Source of the DNA: Streptomyces sp. CoH27 | Lineage (GTDB): Bacteria; Actinomycetota; Actinomycetes; Streptomycetales; Streptomycetaceae | NCBI RefSeq assembly: GCF_020181035.1 | Contig: NZ_JAIQYY010000006.1 | Coordinates: 208,909-272,908, forward strand | Direction of reading: 5' to 3' | Length of the DNA stretch: 64,000 nucleotides | Shown: one piece after another, positions 1 through 8,351 of the stretch | Layout: every line of letters starts with the position of its first letter | How positions within the stretch are numbered: the first letter of the stretch is position 1 | The notes under the pieces: generated by a model | Seen by the model: the letters and a program-made list of their open reading frames with translations, nothing else | Databases searched by the model: none | What the model was told of the DNA's origin: nothing | Translations under genes and position numbers: made by a program

Positions 1-1338
1 CACCGCGGCCGCGTCGTGGCGGGTGGTCTTCCTGGTTGTGCTGGTGAGGGGTTTCTGCCAGTGTTCGGCGCCCCACTTGGAGGTGTAGGCGGGGTCGACG
101 GCGATCACGGGGATGCCGAGTTCGGCCGCCATGCTGACCAGTCGGGCCCGCAGCCTGGACACTGGCATGCCGGAGATGAGGTGGCGGAACTTCTTGCGGT
201 GGCCGTGCTTCTCTCGGGTCTTCTCAGCCTGGAAGTCGAGGTTCTCGACCGCGATCGACAGCCCGTGGCGTTTGGCCCAGTGCAGCAGCCGGATCAGGGC
301 GTGGCGGACCTGGGCGTCGCGATGGCTTGCGGTGCCGGTGAGGTCGTAGCCGAACCGGTGGGGTTCGCCGACGGGGTTGCCGTGGGTGTCGAGGCGCCAG
401 GCGGCGAGGTGGTCGGCGTTGGTGTCCACGCCGACCAGCCCGTTCGCGCGGGCCGCCGCCAGCGGCACGGTCTTGACCGGGGGGATGGTCCACGACGCGG
501 TGAGGTACCAGCGGTCGCGGGCTGTGTCTTCGTGGATGCGGTAGGCGACCGCCCGGTTGGCGGCGACGCGGTCGGCCCACTGCTCACCCCGGTGTGCGAA
601 CGCCACCTTCGCGGCGAGCACATACCGGCCGTGCGGGGCGTTGGCAAGGTGCGCCAAAGGGGCCGGGAGCTTGATGCTCACCTCGCCGTCGGGGGTGACA
701 CGGATGGTCTCGTTGCCGAACCGCTTGCCTGACTCGCCGTCCGCCGCAAGGAACCGGCGCTCGGCCTGCCACCGCGCACGCCACCGCTCCTCGGTCAGAT
801 CAGCAGCTTCCAGGTGGTGGCGGGTGTTCAGCAGCCGCTTCCCGCCGCGCACCACGCGCACGACACCGGCCTGCCACTCCGCCCGCGCCGCATCCAGCCG
901 GTCGGCCAGCACCTGCAGGCGGCGCGCCTTCGCATGCCACTCCCGCCTGCTGCGGTAACCGCCAGGCGCCCTCTTCGAGCCCTTCTCCCCAACCGGCAGG
1001 GACAACCGATGCTTGATCGTGTCGATTCCGGCTTCGAGGCTGTGGATGTGGGCGAGCTGGCCGCGCCGGGCAAGCGCCCACTGATCGTGGGTGGCCTTCG
1101 TGATCGAACCCGCCCACCGGGAGGAGGACTCCTGCGTCAGCACGCGCTTGCGCTCGGCCCACCGCTCGCTGTCATGACCCAGCCCCGCCACGCACCGCGC
1201 TTTGAGGTCACGACAGGCGAGACTGCCGAGCAGATCACCGACCAGCCGCAGCACCTCCTCATCCTCGGGGGTCAGGTGCTTGAGTCGGGTACGGATCGCC
1301 ACACCGGACGGACCCAGGGCGACGAACGATGCCGCCAT
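1..1338 (-). CDS. tnpB: TnpB-like RuvC nuclease lacking the zinc ribbon (3' end outside window)
   Basis: Reading the minus strand from the ATG at 1338 gives one open frame to the left edge (446 codons visible). Known TnpB proteins are RNA-guided DNA nucleases of IS200/IS605 elements with a split RuvC site. All three acidic positions are recognisable: Asp in GLVGVDTNADHLA, Glu in IAVENLDF, and Asp in TTRHDAAAV at the very edge. Where ordinary TnpB has a CxxC...CxxC ribbon after the conserved YTS, this protein reads AYTSKWGAEHW and has no cysteines, then goes straight to RuvC-III. This matches the group usually annotated as TnpB-related accessory protein in Streptomyces. In-frame alternative starts are at 1413 (ATG) and 1416 (GTG); the 1338 ATG follows a GGGAG at very short spacing, so the start is uncertain. 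The C-terminus is missing. Confidence 0.8.
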   Translation of the reverse strand, partial: MAASFVALGPSGVAIRTRLKHLTPEDEEVLRLVGDLLGSLACRDLKARCVAGLGHDSERWAERKRVLTQESSSRWAGSITKATHDQWALARRGQLAHIHSLEAGIDTIKHRLSLPVGEKGSKRAPGGYRSRREWHAKARRLQVLADRLDAARAEWQAGVVRVVRGGKRLLNTRHHLEAADLTEERWRARWQAERRFLAADGESGKRFGNETIRVTPDGEVSIKLPAPLAHLANAPHGRYVLAAKVAFAHRGEQWADRVAANRAVAYRIHEDTARDRWYLTASWTIPPVKTVPLAAARANGLVGVDTNADHLAAWRLDTHGNPVGEPHRFGYDLTGTASHRDAQVRHALIRLLHWAKRHGLSIAVENLDFQAEKTREKHGHRKKFRHLISGMPVSRLRARLVSMAAELGIPVIAVDPAYTSKWGAEHWQKPLTSTTRKTTRHDAAAV

Positions 1339-1545
1339 CTCCCGCAGCCCGCCCACGCATTCACCCCCGTCCCCGTGTCGGCCGAAGCCTTGCTCACCAC
1401 ACCCAACGGCCATCACCGGTAAAGGTCACGCATTCGACGAACAAACGCACATCCATCTCCTGGCCCCGCAAGCCCCGTGGCCCGGACACTCACCCATGCA
1501 CGCCAGAACACGCTCATCCGCAGTCAGCGGGCAACAGTTCCCAAC
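1..1545 (-). mobile_element. IS200/IS605-like element fragment (tnpB only, left side outside window)
   Basis: The segment holds a TnpB-like gene reading toward the left edge. It abuts the point, about 1545, where homology to an ADP-ribosylglycohydrolase begins abruptly. No TnpA (Y1 transposase) gene lies on the visible side. About 130-200 bases between the tnpB start and the glycohydrolase body are not assigned and probably contain one element end. No terminal hairpin or target site could be fixed with confidence, so the right boundary is an estimate. The guide (omega) RNA of such elements normally overlaps the tnpB 3' end, which here is outside the window. Confidence 0.45.
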
Positions 1546-2267
1546 CCACCGCCCCCCGCCTCGGCCCCTCCGACGACGCCGAGTGGGCCGCCTTCGCCGC
1601 GGAGGCGGTGCTGCGGGCCGGCGACGACAACCCGCACTACTTCGACGACGCGGCCTGCGTGCGCGCCTGTGTACTCGCCGTCGCCCACCCCGGCGACCCC
1701 GAACGTGCCGCCGCCCTCGCCGAGTTCGACGCCCGCTACACCCAGGACGGCGACGGTGTGCACGGCGCCCGCGCGATGGCCGCGGCGCTCGCGCTCGCTC
1801 TCACCGGCGCCGGCACCGACACCTGCGTGACCGCCGCGCTCGCCGAACTCCCGGCCGACACCGAGATCGGCCGCAACACCCGCCACGCGCTCGCCCTCGC
1901 CGAGGACACCGACTCCGCCTTCGCCCTCGTCCCGCTCCTGGAGCACCAGATCGTCGACCACGTCTACAGCTACGGCATCGCCGCCGCCGAGACCGTCCCG
2001 GTCGCCCTCGCCCTGGCCACCGCGGCCGGTGGCCGGGTCGAGGCGGCCGTACCCGCCGCCGCCTGCCTGTCCCGCGTCGCCGACTCCGCCCCCGCCCTCG
2101 CCGGCGCGCTCACCGGAGCGCTCGGCGGCGCCGCCGCCATCCCGCAGACCTGGCGGGACGCCTGCCGCACCCTCTCCGGCTGCGTCCTGCCCCGCCTCAC
2201 CGGCACCGACCTCGTGGAACTCGCCGGGCTCCTGGAAGCCGCACAACCGGCCCGCCCAGGAGGATGA
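1545..2267 (+). pseudogene. ADP-ribosylglycohydrolase family, 5'-truncated
   Basis: The frame from about 1545 to the TGA at 2265-2267 encodes an ADP-ribosylglycohydrolase body beginning at LGPSDDAEW, which carries the first metal-binding motif (S-D-D-x-E). The usual N-terminal start with a GxxxGDAxG segment is missing; upstream of about 1545 the frame merges into the TnpB-like element and looks non-coding. At the second metal site the sequence is SRVADSAPALAG, where related proteins have G-G-D-x-D-S, so one metal-binding Asp is absent too. The stop overlaps a possible ATG of the next gene (ATGA), indicating an originally coupled operon. The truncation is probably caused by the mobile element; loss of function is inferred. 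Confidence 0.7.
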
Positions 2268-2275
2268 TTCGGGGC

Positions 2276-3499
2276 ATGACGCCCAAGGGTCCCCATGCGC
2301 CCACAGAAGATGAGCTGAGCCGCAAAACAGCCGCAAGCAGCGAAAGCTGCCCCGTCGGCCTCGACGAACGCATCACCCGCGCCCTCGTCGGAGCCGCCGT
2401 CGGCGACGCCCTCGGCGGCCCGGTCGAGGGGTACTCCCCCGAGCAGATCGCCGAGCGCCACGGCGGCCGCGTCCACGGCATCGTCGGCCCCTGGCACGGC
2501 GACGACTGGCGCACCGCCCGCCCGATCGCGCCGTACCACAAGGGCGACGGCCACGTCACCGACGACACCCTGATGACCCATGCGCTGGTCCGGGTGTACG
2601 GCCATGTCCGCGATCATCTCGACGCCTACGCCGTCGCCGAGCACCTGGTCCCGGACCTGATGACCAACCCCCGCTGGATTCCGGAGCTCCAGGCCGAGGC
2701 CCTGCCCCTGCACCGCCTCTTCCTCGCCGAGAAGTGGCTGGTCGCCCGGCTCGCCTACGGTCACGCCGACCCCCGGGAGGCCGGCGTCGGCAACATCGTC
2801 AACTGCGGTGCGGCGATGTACATGGCCCCCGTCGGCCTGGTCAACGCGGCCCACCCGGCCGCCGCGTACGCCGAGGCGCTGGACATCGCCGGTGCGCACC
2901 AGTCGTCGTACGGCCGGGAGGCGGCCGGAGTCCTCGCCGCGGCCGTCGCCGCCGCGGCCGCCCCGGGCGCGACCCCCGACTCGGTCGTCGCCGCCTGTCT
3001 GAGCCTGGCGAAGGACGGCACGCGCGAGGCGATCGAGAAGGTGTGCGAAGTCGCCGTGCGGCACCGGGACTTCGAGTCGGCGCTACGACCCCTGCGCGCG
3101 GCGGTCGCCCCGTACGACACGGTCGGCCCGGACTACCGCGCGCCCTCCCTCGCCGCCCGCCGCCCCTCCCGGCTGCACGCCGTCGAGGAACTGCCCGTCG
3201 CGCTCGGCATGGTGCTGGTCGCCGGCGGCGACTACCGGCACGCCGTGCTCGGCGCGGTCAACTACGGCCGGGACTGCGACTCGATCGCCACGATGGCCGG
3301 TGCCCTCGCGGGCGCCCTCGGTTCCCCTGTACCGGAGGAGTGGGCGAAGACGGTGGCCGAGGCCAGTCGCCTGGACCTGTGGGCGCCGGCCCGCACGCTC
3401 ACCGAGGTCACGCGGGAGATCTTCGCGGCGGACGTGCGCCGCCGCCGCACCCACGAGCGGGCCTTCGCGGCACTCGGAGGCACCGCATGCTCCGACTGA
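2276..3499 (+). CDS. ADP-ribosylglycohydrolase family protein
   Basis: This 407-residue protein belongs to the ADP-ribosylglycohydrolase (DraG/ARH) fold, whose members use two Mg or Mn ions to release ADP-ribose from modified substrates. Visible are the N-terminal ALVGAAVGDALGGPVEG helix, the T-D-D-T metal motif in GHVTDDTLMTHAL, and the C-terminal NYGRDCDSIATMAGALAG, which supplies the second metal Asp pair. The ATG at 2276 has an AGGAGG 12 bases upstream; an in-frame ATG at 2264 overlaps the preceding stop as ATGA but sits directly on the AGGAGG. It overlaps the next gene by 13 bases. The actual substrate (protein, nucleotide or small molecule) cannot be told from sequence. Confidence 0.88.
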   Translation: MTPKGPHAPTEDELSRKTAASSESCPVGLDERITRALVGAAVGDALGGPVEGYSPEQIAERHGGRVHGIVGPWHGDDWRTARPIAPYHKGDGHVTDDTLMTHALVRVYGHVRDHLDAYAVAEHLVPDLMTNPRWIPELQAEALPLHRLFLAEKWLVARLAYGHADPREAGVGNIVNCGAAMYMAPVGLVNAAHPAAAYAEALDIAGAHQSSYGREAAGVLAAAVAAAAAPGATPDSVVAACLSLAKDGTREAIEKVCEVAVRHRDFESALRPLRAAVAPYDTVGPDYRAPSLAARRPSRLHAVEELPVALGMVLVAGGDYRHAVLGAVNYGRDCDSIATMAGALAGALGSPVPEEWAKTVAEASRLDLWAPARTLTEVTREIFAADVRRRRTHERAFAALGGTACSD

Positions 3500-4851
3500 C
3501 CTGGGTCCAGCCGGAGGACCTGCTGGGGCACGAGCTCCGCCAGGCCCGTCTGGACGGCCGCGAGCCGTCGGCGATCGAGGCCCGCTGGCGCGCGGCGGGC
3601 GGCCCGGACGCGCCCGAGCGGGCGGGGGCCTCCCCGCACCGCGCGTCCCGCTATCTGCGTCTGCTGGCGGAGGATCTGCTGGACGAACTGGCCGATCTGC
3701 CGAGCAGGCTGGCGGAGGACGAGCCGACGGACCTGGAGAAGATCAAGTCCCTGTGCGCACACTGGCCGGCCACCCCTGTGCGCCGCCGCTGCCCCGACCC
3801 GACCGCCCTCGAAGCCGCCTGGCTCGGCCGGGCCATCGGCTGTCTGCTCGGCAAGCCCGTCGAGAAACTCCCCCTCGACGGCATCCGTGCCCTCGCGGGG
3901 GCCGCCGGCAACTGGCCGCTCACCACCTACTTCACCGCCGTCGGCGTACCCGGAGACCTCCTCGCCGCCCACCCCTGGAACCGCCGCTCGGCCGCCAGCT
4001 CCCTCGCCGAGAACATCGACGGGATGCCGGAGGACGACGACCTCAACTACCCCCTCCTCAACCTCCTGCTCCTCCAGCGCCACGGAAGGTCCTTCACGAC
4101 CATGGACGTGGCCCGGCTCTGGCTGGACGAGCTCCCGCCCGGCCGCGTCTTCACGGCCGAGCGCATCGCCTACCGCAATCTCCTGACCGGCATCGAGCCC
4201 CCGCACACGGCCCGGCACCGCAACCCCTTCCGCGAGTGGATCGGCGCCCTGATCCGCGCCGACGTGCACGGCTGGACCAACCCCGGTGACCCGGCTGCGG
4301 CGGCCGAACAGGCGTACCGCGACGCGGTGTTGACCCACACCGCCAACGGCGTCTACGCGGCGATGTTCACGGCCGCCGTCATCGCCGTCGCGGCCACCGG
4401 CAGCCATGATGTCCACGCCTGCCTGCGCGCCGGCCGCAGGGTGATCCCGCCCCGCTCCCGGCTCGCGAAGGCGATCGACCACGCCGTTCAACTGGCCGCG
4501 CATCACGGCGACTTCACCGACGTCGTCGATGAACTCCACGCCACCTACGCCCCCGCCCATCACTGGGTCCACGCGATTCCCAACACCGCCGTGACCGTCG
4601 CCGCCCTCACCCACGCGGACGGCGACTTCGGAGGGTCCATCTGCCGTGCGGTGTCGGGGGGTTGGGACACCGACTCGAACGGTGCCACGGCCGGCAGCGT
4701 CGCCGGTCTGCTCGCGGGCGGCCCGGCGGCGCTCCCCGAGCACTGGCGGGCCCCGCTGAAGAACCGGCTCGCCAGCACCGTCGCCGACTTCGACGGCACC
4801 GGCTTCGACACTCTCGCCCACCTCACCCATCTGGAGACGGCCCGCCCATGA
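3487..4851 (+). CDS. ADP-ribosylglycohydrolase family protein
   Basis: The 454-residue protein is the third ADP-ribosylglycohydrolase homologue in a row. About 110 N-terminal residues form a charged, helix-prone extension; the catalytic domain starts at WLGRAIGCLLGKPVEKLP. Metal-binding motifs are E-D-D-D-L in MPEDDDLNYPLL and G-G-W-D-T-D-S-N near the C-terminus, both intact, so it should be active. The ATG at 3487 lies inside the end of the upstream gene (13-base overlap), and its own stop overlaps the ribokinase ATG as ATGA, so all are probably made from one mRNA by coupled translation. The substrate is unknown. Confidence 0.88.
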   Translation: MLRLTWVQPEDLLGHELRQARLDGREPSAIEARWRAAGGPDAPERAGASPHRASRYLRLLAEDLLDELADLPSRLAEDEPTDLEKIKSLCAHWPATPVRRRCPDPTALEAAWLGRAIGCLLGKPVEKLPLDGIRALAGAAGNWPLTTYFTAVGVPGDLLAAHPWNRRSAASSLAENIDGMPEDDDLNYPLLNLLLLQRHGRSFTTMDVARLWLDELPPGRVFTAERIAYRNLLTGIEPPHTARHRNPFREWIGALIRADVHGWTNPGDPAAAAEQAYRDAVLTHTANGVYAAMFTAAVIAVAATGSHDVHACLRAGRRVIPPRSRLAKAIDHAVQLAAHHGDFTDVVDELHATYAPAHHWVHAIPNTAVTVAALTHADGDFGGSICRAVSGGWDTDSNGATAGSVAGLLAGGPAALPEHWRAPLKNRLASTVADFDGTGFDTLAHLTHLETARP

Positions 4852-5741
4852 CCCACATCGTCGTCCTCGGCAGCACCAACATGGACCTCGTCACCTACGT
4901 CATGAAGGCCCCGCAACGCGGCGAGACCGTGACGGGACGGGAGTTCCGTACGATCCCCGGCGGCAAGGGCGCCAACCAGGCGATCGCCGCGGCCCGCGCC
5001 GGTGCCACCGTCTCGATGATCGGCGCGGTCGGCAACGACGCCTTCGGCCAGCGGATGCGCGAGGCCCTCGAACACTCCGGCGTGGACACCGACTTCCTGC
5101 GCACGGTCGAGGGCCACTCCGGGACCGCGCACATCGTGGTGGACGACGAGGGCGGCAACGCCATCGTCGTGATCCCCGGCGCGAACGGCACCGTCGACCA
5201 TCTCTCCCCCGGCGACGAGGGCGTGATCGCCTCCGCCGACGCGCTGCTGCTGCAACTGGAGATCCCGATGGCCGCCGTCGTCGCGGGCGCGCAGGCGGCC
5301 CGCCGGCACGGGGTCCGTACGGTCCTCACCCCGTCCCCCGCCCAGCCGCTGCCGCCCGAACTCCTCGCCGCGACCGAGCTGTTGGTGGCCAACGAGTACG
5401 AGGCGATCACCCTCACCGGCCGCACCGACCCGCGCGAGGCCGCCGCCGCCCTGCTGGACCTGGTGCCGGAGGTCGTCGTCACCCTGGGCGCGACCGGCAG
5501 CCTGTACCGGGCCCGGGGTGCCGAGCCGCTCGTGGTCCCGGCGCCGCGGGTGACCGCCGTCGACTCCACGGGGGCCGGGGACACCTTCGTCGGCGCGCTC
5601 GCGGTGGCCCTCGCCGAGGAGAAACCGGTGCGCGAGGCCCTGTCCTGGGCGGCCGCCGCCGCGGCGATCTCCGTCCAGCGGGAAGGGGCGTCGGCGTCGA
5701 TGCCGTACCGCCCGGAGATCGAGGCCCAGTACCACGCATGA
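4848..5741 (+). CDS. rbsK: PfkB-family ribokinase
   Basis: The 297-residue protein is a PfkB sugar kinase most like ribokinase, which phosphorylates D-ribose to ribose 5-phosphate with ATP. It has the N-terminal GSTNMDLV and PGGKGANQA sugar-binding motif and the C-terminal DSTGAGDTFVGAL signature containing the catalytic Asp and anion hole. It overlaps the upstream ADP-ribosylglycohydrolase by ATGA and the downstream pseudogene by ATGA. The context suggests it handles ribose released by breakdown of ADP-ribosyl compounds; that link is inference. No ribose transporter or LacI regulator is adjacent, so it is not a classic rbs operon. Confidence 0.85.
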   Translation: MTHIVVLGSTNMDLVTYVMKAPQRGETVTGREFRTIPGGKGANQAIAAARAGATVSMIGAVGNDAFGQRMREALEHSGVDTDFLRTVEGHSGTAHIVVDDEGGNAIVVIPGANGTVDHLSPGDEGVIASADALLLQLEIPMAAVVAGAQAARRHGVRTVLTPSPAQPLPPELLAATELLVANEYEAITLTGRTDPREAAAALLDLVPEVVVTLGATGSLYRARGAEPLVVPAPRVTAVDSTGAGDTFVGALAVALAEEKPVREALSWAAAAAAISVQREGASASMPYRPEIEAQYHA

Positions 5742-6362
5742 GCACGACGACTTCGCCGCTGACCGGTCCGCGGGTGCTGGACCTTGCGGCCCTGTGCGCC
5801 GGCCCGACCCGTCCCGGGGACACGGTCCGGCCCGGCACGGGGTCGGGATGTGGTGGAAGCTGCTCGGTCGCACCAAGCGTGCCATCACCCTCGACCCGTC
5901 CACGCCCGGCGGCCGGGCCACGCTGCTCCGCCTCGCCCAGAGCGCCGACGTGGTGATCGAGAACTTCCGCCGGGGGACCCTGGAGAAGTGGAACCTGGGC
6001 CGGGACGAACTGCCGGCCGCCGGCCCACGGTCGGCCCGACCGAACGGCTGACCCAGCCCCCGGACGTCACGAGACCCGGAGGAACCGTGGTTCGCGACCG
6101 GCGCGGGCCGGGCCGCCCAGGCCGGCGTCCTGGACGAGGCGGTCGGCTCCTGGATCGCCGTCCGCCTCCACGGCGAGGTGCCGGCGGCTTCGAGCAGGCG
6201 GAGGCCGCCGTCGCCCCGGTCCAGGACATCCGGGAGGTCCGGGCCGAACCCCGGTACCAGGTGCTGGACGCGATCACCACGGTCCCCGATCCCGAACTGG
6301 GCCCGCTGCGCATGCAGAACTCCCGGTGCCGGCGGACGCCGGCGCCGGCCCGCGAGAGCTGA
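5738..6362 (+). pseudogene. CaiB/BaiF (type III) CoA-transferase, decayed
   Basis: Three pieces of a CaiB/BaiF CoA-transferase lie in different frames. The start (5738, ATGA-coupled to the ribokinase) gives TGPRVLDLAALCAGP. A shifted frame gives GVGMWWKLLGRTKRAITL and then VVIENFRRGTLEKWNLG, ending near 6051. A further frame gives the C-terminal-like VAPVQDIREVRAEPRYQ up to about 6362. The conserved centre of the protein is missing. At least two frameshifts and internal deletions separate the parts, so no functional enzyme can be made. It is the last member of the ADP-ribosylglycohydrolase operon and ends just before a strong hairpin. Confidence 0.75.
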
Positions 6363-6373
6363 GCACATATACC

Positions 6374-6402
6374 GAGGGCGCCCGGAAGATCCGGGCGCCC
6401 TC
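6374..6402. terminator. Bidirectional hairpin between the pseudogene and lgt
   Basis: A perfect 13-base-pair stem (GAGGGCGCCCGGA and its complement) closes a 3-base loop at 6387-6389. It lies between the convergent ends of the CoA-transferase remnant and lgt and would serve both strands. No long T-tract follows, as is usual for Streptomyces terminators. Confidence 0.8.
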
Positions 6403-6420
6403 GTGTCGCACAAGCAGCCG

Positions 6421-7368
6421 TCAGGTCTTCGTCGTCCCCGACTCGGCCTCGTCCTTCGTCTCCACGGCATCGGGCTCGGCCTTGTCCTCGCCCTCGCCCT
6501 CGGAGGCAGCAGCGTCCGCCTCAGAACCGGGTGTCTCGGCAACAGCCTCGGGAGCCTCGGGTTCGACCACGGCTTCCCTGCCGGGCCGCATCCTCGACGA
6601 CACCACCATGTACGTCACCGCCAGCAGGAACACGATCATCGCGGTCCAGTCGTTGAGGCGGAGGCCCAGGATGTGGTGGGCGTCGTCCACGCGCATGTAC
6701 TCGATCCAGCCGCGGCCCACGCAGTACGCGGCGACGTACAGGGCGAACGCCCGGCCATGGCCCAGCTTGAAGCGGCGGTCGGCCCAGATCACCAGGAAGC
6801 CCACGCCGATGCACCACAGGGACTCGTACAGGAAGGTCGGGTGGTAGTAGCCCGGCACCCGGCCGCCCTCGGCGGAGGTGATGTGCAGTGCCCACGGAAC
6901 GTGCGTCTCGCGGCCGTACAGCTCCTGGTTGAACCAGTTCCCCCAGCGGCCGATGGCCTGCGCGAACGCGATGCCGGGCGCGACGGCGTCGGCGTACGCG
7001 GGCATCGGGACGCCCCGGCGGCGCGCGCCGATCCACGCGCCGAGCGCGCCGAGCGCGATGGCGCCCCAGATCCCCAGGCCGCCCTGCCACACCTTGAAGG
7101 CGTCCACCCAGTCCCGGCCCTGGCTGAAGTACAGCTCGTAGTCCGTGATCACGTGGTACAGCCGACCGCCGACCAGGCCGAACGGTACGGCCCAGACCGC
7201 GATGTCGGCGACCGTGCCGGCCCGCCCGCCCCGGGCGATCCAGCGCTTGTTGCCGAGCCAGACGGCGACGAAGACGCCGATGATGATGCAGAAGGCGTAG
7301 CCGCGCAGCGGGATGGGGCCGAGGTACAGCACCCCGCGCGACGGGCTGGGAATGTAGGCAAGTTCCAT
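6421..7368 (-). CDS. lgt: Prolipoprotein diacylglyceryl transferase Lgt
   Basis: Lgt transfers a diacylglyceryl group from phosphatidylglycerol to the lipobox cysteine of prelipoproteins, the first step of lipoprotein maturation in the membrane. The 315-residue product shows the family features: a hydrophobic start (LGPIPLRGYAFCIIIGV), VWQGGLGIWGA, the Lgt signature GRWGNWFNQELYGRET, and several membrane segments. The last roughly 60 residues are a hydrophilic Glu/Ala-rich cytoplasmic tail beyond the usual enzyme core. The start is the ATG at 7368 (MELAYIPSPSRG); an open frame continues upstream but has no homology. lspA, the next enzyme of this pathway, is about 40 kb away in the same window. 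Confidence 0.95.
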   Translation of the reverse strand: MELAYIPSPSRGVLYLGPIPLRGYAFCIIIGVFVAVWLGNKRWIARGGRAGTVADIAVWAVPFGLVGGRLYHVITDYELYFSQGRDWVDAFKVWQGGLGIWGAIALGALGAWIGARRRGVPMPAYADAVAPGIAFAQAIGRWGNWFNQELYGRETHVPWALHITSAEGGRVPGYYHPTFLYESLWCIGVGFLVIWADRRFKLGHGRAFALYVAAYCVGRGWIEYMRVDDAHHILGLRLNDWTAMIVFLLAVTYMVVSSRMRPGREAVVEPEAPEAVAETPGSEADAAASEGEGEDKAEPDAVETKDEAESGTTKT

Positions 7369-7436
7369 GGCAAGTCCGACGCTACCGTGCCGGGCCGTGG
7401 GGACGGCAAGCAGCCCGGCTACGGGTCCATAACGGG

Positions 7437-7464
7437 GGCGCCCGGAAAGGGCCGGTGGGGCGCC
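7437..7464 (-). terminator. Possible weak hairpin after the DsbA-like gene
   Basis: Seven-base arms GGCGCCC and GGGCGCC enclose a 14-base loop that itself contains a competing CCGG pairing. The right arm touches the stop codon of the DsbA-like gene. It could attenuate read-through into lgt but is much weaker than the neighbouring terminators. Confidence 0.3.
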
Positions 7465-8240
7465 TATTTGCGGTCGGCCGCCTCCACCATCTGCTTGAGC
7501 TTGGCCGGGGTCATGCTCTGGTCCTGGGCGATGTTCTTCCCGCCGAACAGGACCGTGGGCGTGCCGGTCAGGCCGGCGGACTGGAAGGCCTTGTGGGACT
7601 TGTCCACCCAGGCGTCGTGGGTGCCGTCGTTCACGCACTTCTGGAAGGCGGACGTGTCGAGACCGCCCACCTTGCCGGCGAGATCGATCAGCTTGGCGTT
7701 GTCGCTGAACGCGTCGTCGGTCTCTTTCGGCTGGTTCGTGTACAGCACGTCGTGGTAGTCGCGGAACTTTCCGGCGTCCTGGGCGCAGGCCACGGCGTTG
7801 GCGCCGCGCAGGGAGCCGGTGCCGCCGAGGTTGCCGTCGATCAGGCGGACGAGGTGGTACTCGATTCTGAGCTTGCCCGCGTCGACCAGTTCGTGGAGCG
7901 TCGGGCGGTAGGCGATCTCGAAGGCCTGGCAGGCCGGGCAGCGCATGTCCTCCCAGACGGTGAGCGTCGACTTGGCGCTGTCCTTGCCGACCGGGATCGC
8001 GAGGCTGTCCTTGCCCTGCGCGCCCGAGGGCGCCACGACCGGGCCCGCCTTCTCGCCGCCCTTGTTCTTGCCGGCGTTCGCGGCGAGCACGCCGATCACC
8101 GCCGCGAGGCCGAGGACGCAGACCACGCTCGCGCTCACGATCAGCGTGCGCCGCCGCCTCTCCGAGGCCTTCTGCTTCTCGCGCTCGACCGCCAGCCGCT
8201 CCCGGGCGCTGCGCTTTCCGTCATGGTTCTTCTGGCTCAC
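7464..8240 (-). CDS. Membrane-anchored DsbA-like thioredoxin-fold protein
   Basis: The 258-residue protein has a charged cytoplasmic N-terminus (about 1-31, Arg/Lys/Glu-rich), one membrane anchor (about 32-54) and an extracytoplasmic thioredoxin-fold domain with the redox motif C101-P-A-C104. The C-terminal TGTPTVLFGG contains the cis-proline loop of DsbA/DsbG-type proteins. Members form or shuffle disulfides in exported proteins. The start is GTG at 8240. It lies between the trp operon terminator and lgt, and a paralogue with the same layout is at 39496-40308. The true exchange partner is not evident from sequence. Confidence 0.88.
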   Translation of the reverse strand: MSQKNHDGKRSARERLAVEREKQKASERRRRTLIVSASVVCVLGLAAVIGVLAANAGKNKGGEKAGPVVAPSGAQGKDSLAIPVGKDSAKSTLTVWEDMRCPACQAFEIAYRPTLHELVDAGKLRIEYHLVRLIDGNLGGTGSLRGANAVACAQDAGKFRDYHDVLYTNQPKETDDAFSDNAKLIDLAGKVGGLDTSAFQKCVNDGTHDAWVDKSHKAFQSAGLTGTPTVLFGGKNIAQDQSMTPAKLKQMVEAADRK

Positions 8241-8254
8241 ACCCCCAGAACGAA

Positions 8255-8281
8255 CCGGGGAGGCGCAGCGCGCCTCCCCGG
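8255..8281 (-). terminator. trp operon terminator
   Basis: A perfect 12-base-pair stem (CCGGGGAGGCGC and complement) with the 3-base loop AGC lies 71 bases beyond the trpA stop and just upstream of the DsbA-like gene. It most likely ends the trpC-trpM-trpB-trpA transcript. Confidence 0.8.
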
Positions 8282-8351
8282 CCTGAGGTCCACCCGTTCG
8301 AGTGACCGAATGTTCCGTATTACTGACGGTTCACGAAAGGCTCACCGACGG

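Noticed and set aside
16..732. Plus-strand frame at the left edge (about 238 codons)
   Set aside because: The opposite strand encodes a TnpB-like protein with all RuvC motifs; the plus-strand product has only Val/Gly/Asp-rich bias sequence.
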